A stretch of 57,631 nucleotides of DNA. Origin: Rubritepida sp. (GTDB lineage Bacteria; Pseudomonadota; Alphaproteobacteria; Acetobacterales; Acetobacteraceae). The stretch is from positions 1 to 57,631 of the forward strand of contig JAQGHY010000346.1 of assembly GCA_028291455.1 (NCBI GenBank). The letters run 5' to 3'. Position 1 is the first letter of the stretch; the number at the start of each line of letters is the position of its first letter. A program made the position numbers and the translations under genes. The notes under the pieces are model-generated. The model had not been told where the DNA came from. It did not search any database and worked only from the letters and a program-made list of their open reading frames with translations. Shown piece after piece: positions 53,933-57,631 of this stretch.

Positions 53933-55114
53933 ATGCTCCACGGCAGAAAAATCGTCCTCATCGTTTCCGGCAGCGTTGCGGCCTTCAAGGCGCTGATGCT
54001 GGTGCGGCTGCTGCGCGCCGAAGGCGCCACGGTCCGCGCCGTTCTGACCGCCGGAGGGGCGCGCTTCGTAACCAAGGAATCGCTGGCCGCCATCACCGGC
54101 GAGGCGGTGCAGGACGACCTCTGGGTCGCCGAGGCGGAGGTCGGGCATATCCGGCTCGCGCGCTGGGCCGATGCGGTGGTGGTTTCGCCGGCCTCGGCCA
54201 GCCGGCTGTCGCAGATGGCGCAGGGCTTGGCGGAGGACCTGGCGGGCTGCGTGCTGCTCGCCACCCGGGCGCCAGTGCTGGCCGCGCCGGCGATGAACCC
54301 GGCGATGTGGGCGCATGCGGCGACCCAGGCCAATGTGGCCCTGCTGCGCCAGCGCGGCGTGCGCTTCATCGGCCCCGAGGATGGCGCCATGGCGGAGTCG
54401 GAAAGCGGTGTCGGCCGCCTTTCGGAACCCGAGGCGATGGGCGATGCGATCCGCGCGCTCTTCGCTGAGGGCCCGCTCAAGGGCAAGCACGTGCTCGTCA
54501 CCGCCGGGCCGACGCATGAGCCGATCGACCCCGTGCGCTACATCGCAAACCGCAGCAGCGGCAGGCAGGGCCATGCCATCGCGGCGGCGCTGGCGGCGCT
54601 GGGCGCGCGGGTGACGCTGGTGACCGGCCCGGTGACGGTGCCCGCGCCAGCCGGCGTCGAGGTCCGGCGCATCGAAACCGCGCGCGACATGCTGGCGGCC
54701 TGCGAAGCCGCGCTGCCGGCCGATGCCGCCATCTGCAACGCTGCCGTGGCGGATTGGCGGGTGGCGCATGAGACCGATCAGAAGATGAAGAAGCAGCCCG
54801 GGGCCGACGCGCCGACGCTCACCATGGCGCTGAACCCCGACATCCTCGCCACGCTGTCCAAGCACGCCAGCCGCCCCCGCCTCGTCGTGGGCTTTGCGGC
54901 GGAGACGGAGCACCTTGTCGAGCATGCGCGGGACAAGCTGGCCCGGAAGGGTTGCGACTGGATCGTGGCGAACGACGTCTCGGGCGACGTGATGGGCGGG
55001 GCCGAGAACACGGTGCTCCTCGTCACCGCCGGGGGTGTGGAGGAGTGGCCGAGAATGCCCAAGGAAGAAGTGGCGGCGCGTCTCGCCGCGCGCGTTGCGG
55101 AGGCACTCGCATGA
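53933..55114 (+). CDS. coaBC: CoaBC: phosphopantothenoylcysteine decarboxylase/synthetase
   Basis: 393 residues. The CoaC half (about 1-180) has [32 protein letters not shown] with the active His, and PAMNPAMW. The Cys normally found in the LACGE-type loop is replaced: the loop reads [12 protein letters not shown]. The CoaB half (about 185-393) has [25 protein letters not shown] and NAAVADWRV followed by KMKKQ. CoaBC makes 4'-phosphopantetheine from phosphopantothenate, Cys and CTP. The stop overlaps dut (ATGA), the usual dfp-dut pairing. Confidence 0.9.
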   Translation: MLHGRKIVLIVSGSVAAFKALMLVRLLRAEGATVRAVLTAGGARFVTKESLAAITGEAVQDDLWVAEAEVGHIRLARWADAVVVSPASASRLSQMAQGLAEDLAGCVLLATRAPVLAAPAMNPAMWAHAATQANVALLRQRGVRFIGPEDGAMAESESGVGRLSEPEAMGDAIRALFAEGPLKGKHVLVTAGPTHEPIDPVRYIANRSSGRQGHAIAAALAALGARVTLVTGPVTVPAPAGVEVRRIETARDMLAACEAALPADAAICNAAVADWRVAHETDQKMKKQPGADAPTLTMALNPDILATLSKHASRPRLVVGFAAETEHLVEHARDKLARKGCDWIVANDVSGDVMGGAENTVLLVTAGGVEEWPRMPKEEVAARLAARVAEALA

Positions 55115-55554
55115 AGGTCCTGGTACAACGCATGCCGAATGCCGAGGGCCTGCCGCTGCCCACCTATGCCACCGACGGCGCGGCGGGGATGGACCTGCTG
55201 GCGGCCGAGGCGATGACCATTCCCCCGGGCGGCCGCGCGCTGGTGCCGACCGGTCTTTGCATCGCGCTGCCCATCGGTTTCGAGATGCAGGTTCGCCCGC
55301 GTTCCGGTCTTGCGCTCAAGCACGGCATCACCGTGCCGAACGCGCCGGGCACGGTGGACGAGGACTATCGTGGCGAAGTCGGCGTGATCCTGCTCAACAC
55401 CGGCACCGAGCCCTTTGTCATTGCGCGCGGCGACCGCATCGCCCAGGCCGTCTTCGCCCCGGTGACGCGCGCCTCCTGGGAGGAAGTGGTGGTGCTGCCG
55501 GAGACCCAGCGCGGAAACGGCGGCTTCGGAAGTACGGGCAGATCAGTATTGTAA
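55111..55554 (+). CDS. dut: dUTP diphosphatase
   Basis: 147 residues, trimeric dUTPase. Five motifs visible: AAGMDLLA (I), [11 protein letters not shown] (II), [13 protein letters not shown] (III), GDRIAQAVF (IV) and the C-terminal GNGGFGSTG (V). It hydrolyses dUTP to dUMP and keeps uracil out of DNA. Starts inside the coaBC stop and shares its transcript. Confidence 0.96.
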   Translation: MKVLVQRMPNAEGLPLPTYATDGAAGMDLLAAEAMTIPPGGRALVPTGLCIALPIGFEMQVRPRSGLALKHGITVPNAPGTVDEDYRGEVGVILLNTGTEPFVIARGDRIAQAVFAPVTRASWEEVVVLPETQRGNGGFGSTGRSVL

Positions 55555-55623
55555 CGGATTGATTAAGATCCCTTTACATATAGGGAGGCTTTGCCCCATT
55601 CCGCGGGCGAGGAACCTCCAAGA

Positions 55624-56226
55624 ATGCTTCGCATCATCGCCCTGTTGGGCCTGGTACTGACGTCCGCCTGCGCGACCATAACCACCGGCACTTCTCAATC
55701 CATCACCGTGACCAGCGAGCCGACCCAAGCGATCTGCCAAGTGCATCGCGAGGGCCTCCTGGTCGGAGCGGTGAATCCCACGCCCGGCACCCTCACCGTA
55801 AGCCGATCCAGCCGCGACATGACGGTTCGTTGCGAACGCGCCGGCCATCAGCCTGGCGTTGCCGCCTTGCCGGCGAACTTCCAGGCCATGACCTTGGGCA
55901 ATATCCTGTTCGGTGGCCTGATCGGCCTGGCGGTCGACGCCTCGTCGGGTGCCATCAGCCAGTATCCGGCCGCTGTCCATGTCACGATGGTGCCGGCGGA
56001 TTTCGCCAGCTCGTCGAACCGCGAGACGTGGTTCGAGCAGCGCCGTCGCGAGATCGGCACCCAGGCCGATGAGCGGGTCTCGGCGATACGCTCCGCCTGC
56101 ACCGAGCGCGCGACCCGTGGCGGCCCCCCCTCGAGCTGCGACATGGCGGTCGCCAGCATCAATTCGCAGCGCGACAATGAGCTCCAGCTGTTGCAGCAGC
56201 AGCACTCCGCCGTGCCGACAAGCTGA
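55624..56226 (+). CDS. Outer-membrane lipoprotein of unknown function
   Basis: 200 residues. The start at 55624 (GAGGAAC upstream) gives MLRIIALLGLVLTSACAT with a classical lipobox. The N-terminal half (SITVTSEPTQAICQVHREGLLVG, VSRSSRDMTVRCERAGHQPG) looks like a PEGA-like carbohydrate-binding beta domain seen in other envelope lipoproteins. A glycine-zipper-like helix (MTLGNILFGGLIGLAVDASSG) follows, then a helical, Gln-rich tail. The upstream region 55555-55590 is AT-rich and may hold the promoter. Confidence 0.75.
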   Translation: MLRIIALLGLVLTSACATITTGTSQSITVTSEPTQAICQVHREGLLVGAVNPTPGTLTVSRSSRDMTVRCERAGHQPGVAALPANFQAMTLGNILFGGLIGLAVDASSGAISQYPAAVHVTMVPADFASSSNRETWFEQRRREIGTQADERVSAIRSACTERATRGGPPSSCDMAVASINSQRDNELQLLQQQHSAVPTS

Positions 56227-56280
56227 CCTGCGCGGCAAGGGGGTGGTGCGCCGCGCATTTCGGCGCACCATATCCCGGCC

Positions 56281-57081
56281 ATGGATCTCGATTTCACCGA
56301 CGACGAACTGTACCGCTACTCGCGCAACATCCTGCTGAAGGAAGTCGGCGCGGTCGGCCAGGCGAAGCTTCGCGCGGCGCGCGTGCTGATCGTGGGCGCC
56401 GGCGGGCTGGGTTCGCCGCTGGCGCTGTATCTCGCCGCGGCTGGTGTCGGCACTCTCGGCATCGTCGACGACGACGTGCTGGAGCTGTCCAACCTCCAGC
56501 GCCAGGTGGCGCACAGCACCGCCCGCATTGGCCAGAAGAAGACCGACAGCGCGGCCGAGGCGCTGCGGGAGCTGAACCCCGATGTCCGGCTCGAGCTCCA
56601 CACCCGCCGCATGGACCGCGCCGCCGCCGAGGAGCTGATTCCGCAATACGACGTGGTCTGCGACGGCACCGACAATTTCCCGACGCGCTTTCTTCTCGGC
56701 GATGCCTGCCACCTCCTAGGCAAGCCGCTGGTGAGCGCCGCCGTGCTGCGCTTCGAGGGGCAGCTCTCGGTGTTCCGCGCGCATGAGGGCGCGCCGCATC
56801 CCTGCCACCGCTGCCTGCATCCGGACATGCCGCCCGAGGGCATGGTGCCGACCTGCTCGCAGGCGGGCGTGCTCGGCGCCGTGGTCGGCGTGATGGGGAC
56901 GCTCCAGGCCACCGAGGTGCTGAAGGTGATCCTCGACATCGGCGAGGGGATGTCAGGCCGGCTGCTGCTCTGGGATGCGCTGGATGCGCGCTTCCGCACG
57001 GTGAAGCTGCGGCGGGACCCGGATTGCGCGCTCTGCGGGGAGCACGCCACGATTCACGACCTTTCGGGGCATAACGCATGA
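56281..57081 (+). CDS. moeB: ThiF/MoeB-family adenylyltransferase
   Basis: 266 residues, an E1-like fold. ATP-binding GAGGLGSPLALYLAAAGVG, DDDVLELSNLQRQVAH, and the two zinc Cys pairs CHRC and CALC are visible, with ATEVLKVILDIGEGMSG as family block. It adenylates the C-terminus of a MoaD- or ThiS-like sulfur carrier; MoeB and ThiF cannot be told apart from sequence alone. No rhodanese domain is attached. The stop overlaps the DsrE-like gene (ATGA), which supports a sulfur-transfer role. Confidence 0.85.
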   Translation: MDLDFTDDELYRYSRNILLKEVGAVGQAKLRAARVLIVGAGGLGSPLALYLAAAGVGTLGIVDDDVLELSNLQRQVAHSTARIGQKKTDSAAEALRELNPDVRLELHTRRMDRAAAEELIPQYDVVCDGTDNFPTRFLLGDACHLLGKPLVSAAVLRFEGQLSVFRAHEGAPHPCHRCLHPDMPPEGMVPTCSQAGVLGAVVGVMGTLQATEVLKVILDIGEGMSGRLLLWDALDARFRTVKLRRDPDCALCGEHATIHDLSGHNA

Positions 57082-57449
57082 ATCGACTTGGAATCCTGCT
57101 GATCTCCGGCGGGCACGAGCGGGCGCATTACGCGCTGATGATGGGCACCGCCGCCGCGGCCCTGGGCCGGCCGGTCACGATCTTCGCCACCAATGGCGGC
57201 TGCCGGCTGCTGCTCCAGGCCGCTCCGCTGGAGCGGCACGAGCGGGAGGCGGTGCTGGCGCATGCCGGCGTCGCCACCATCGCGACCCTCATGGAGGCGG
57301 CGCGGGCCCTGAAAATCCGCTGCATCGCCTGCGACGCCGGGCTGCGCGCGGAGGGGCTGGAAAGCGAGGCCCTGGCCCCGGATGTGGAGGTTGCGGGCAT
57401 CGTCACATTCCTCGGCGCGGTGGGCACGGGGCAGATGATATCACTGTGA
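57078..57449 (+). CDS. DsrE/DsrF-like sulfur-relay-type protein
   Basis: 123 residues. The flavodoxin-like start LGILLISGGHERAHYALMMGTAAAALGRPVTIFATNGG and the late IRCIACDAGLRAEGL with two Cys are typical of DsrE-like proteins, where a Cys carries persulfide. The two Cys at about residues 78 and 81 are candidates. It is coupled by ATGA to moeB, so it may hand sulfur to the carrier activated there. It ends the operon. Confidence 0.8.
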   Translation: MNRLGILLISGGHERAHYALMMGTAAAALGRPVTIFATNGGCRLLLQAAPLERHEREAVLAHAGVATIATLMEAARALKIRCIACDAGLRAEGLESEALAPDVEVAGIVTFLGAVGTGQMISL

Positions 57450-57490
57450 GGCTTGACCCGGCACGGCGCGGCTTGGCATCGATAGGTGTG

Positions 57491-57631
57491 ATGAAGGCTC
57501 CTCTCGTTCTCGCTGCGATCCTGACGCTGGCCGTGTTCGGCGAGGCGCGCGCGCAATCGAGCCTCGGCGGCCAGACCCTGGCGCCGCCGCAGGCCAGCAC
57601 GCCCAGGCCGGCCGCCGCCGCACCGCCGGCA
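57491..57631 (+). CDS. Exported protein, N-terminal fragment (cut by window edge)
   Basis: An ATG at 57491 starts a 47-codon open frame that runs off the window. The signal peptide (KAPLVLAAILTLAVFGEARAQ) is clear; the mature start is Ala/Pro-rich (SSLGGQTLAPPQAS...). The family is not identifiable from this much. Confidence 0.6.
   Translation, partial: MKAPLVLAAILTLAVFGEARAQSSLGGQTLAPPQASTPRPAAAAPPA

Overview
The window is GC-rich chromosomal DNA from an alphaproteobacterium. Codon use, the 'orphan' Bug/TctC solute receptors, stand-alone HWE-type sensor kinases, a fused LivH-LivM permease and the general gene style fit the Acetobacteraceae (Roseomonas or Roseococcus-like) best; that assignment is inference, since there is no rRNA here. 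Genes are tightly packed, with many ATGA or TGATG start/stop overlaps. I see no insertion sequence, phage, integrase or CRISPR array. One tRNA gene is present.

Layout. 1-3.6 kb: a two-partner secretion pair (TpsA running off the left edge, TpsB) and a divergent OmpA-like protein across an AT-rich promoter island. 3.7-8.2 kb: a complete branched-chain amino-acid-type ABC transporter (receptor, fused permease, two ATPases). 8.2-10.3 kb: two paralogous degenerate EAL-like proteins. 10.5-13.9 kb: heptose-phosphate kinase with an eroded nucleotidyltransferase domain, an SLT-SPOR lipoprotein and a SlyB-like lipoprotein. 13.9-18.7 kb: amidase-IclR operon divergent from a Bug receptor, a cyclase-family hydrolase and a PaiB-like protein, linked by shared dyad operators. 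18.7-19.7 kb: a DUF4198-type metal-uptake-related protein behind a Fur-like dyad. 19.7-26.9 kb: operon of Fe-alcohol dehydrogenase, LeuC/LeuD/LeuB homologues and a second Bug receptor, with a divergent MarR regulator and an MFS transporter, tied by a GGGTATATRCCC palindrome. 27.0-30.5 kb: Ku and LigD (bacterial NHEJ). 30.8-33.0 kb: feoAB with the same Fur-like dyad. 33.3-42.2 kb: HWE sensor kinase, membrane proteins including a 25-residue one, AsmA-like protein, SDR, response regulator and a CheB-CheR-HWE hybrid kinase. 42.5-46.9 kb: peptide-type SBP, DUF1810 protein, aldo/keto reductase, exported MsrB and MsrA. 46.9-49.0 kb: ModE-like regulator, ModA, ModD with a Mo-box. 49.0-51.6 kb: HxlR regulator with MATE exporter, DUF1993 protein. 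51.6-57.6 kb: tRNA-Ala(CGC), YggT, FolD, a DMT permease with no canonical start codon, CoaBC, Dut, a lipoprotein, MoeB/ThiF-like enzyme, DsrE-like protein and a truncated exported protein.

The most notable material is regulatory and architectural. Four small regulons (IclR, MarR, Fur-like, ModE/HxlR) can be read directly from repeated dyads next to their regulator or target genes. The Fe-ADH/LeuCDB/Bug/MarR/MFS block looks like a self-contained module for an imported branched hydroxy-dicarboxylate rather than, or besides, leucine synthesis. HldE and CoaBC lack residues normally considered catalytic.
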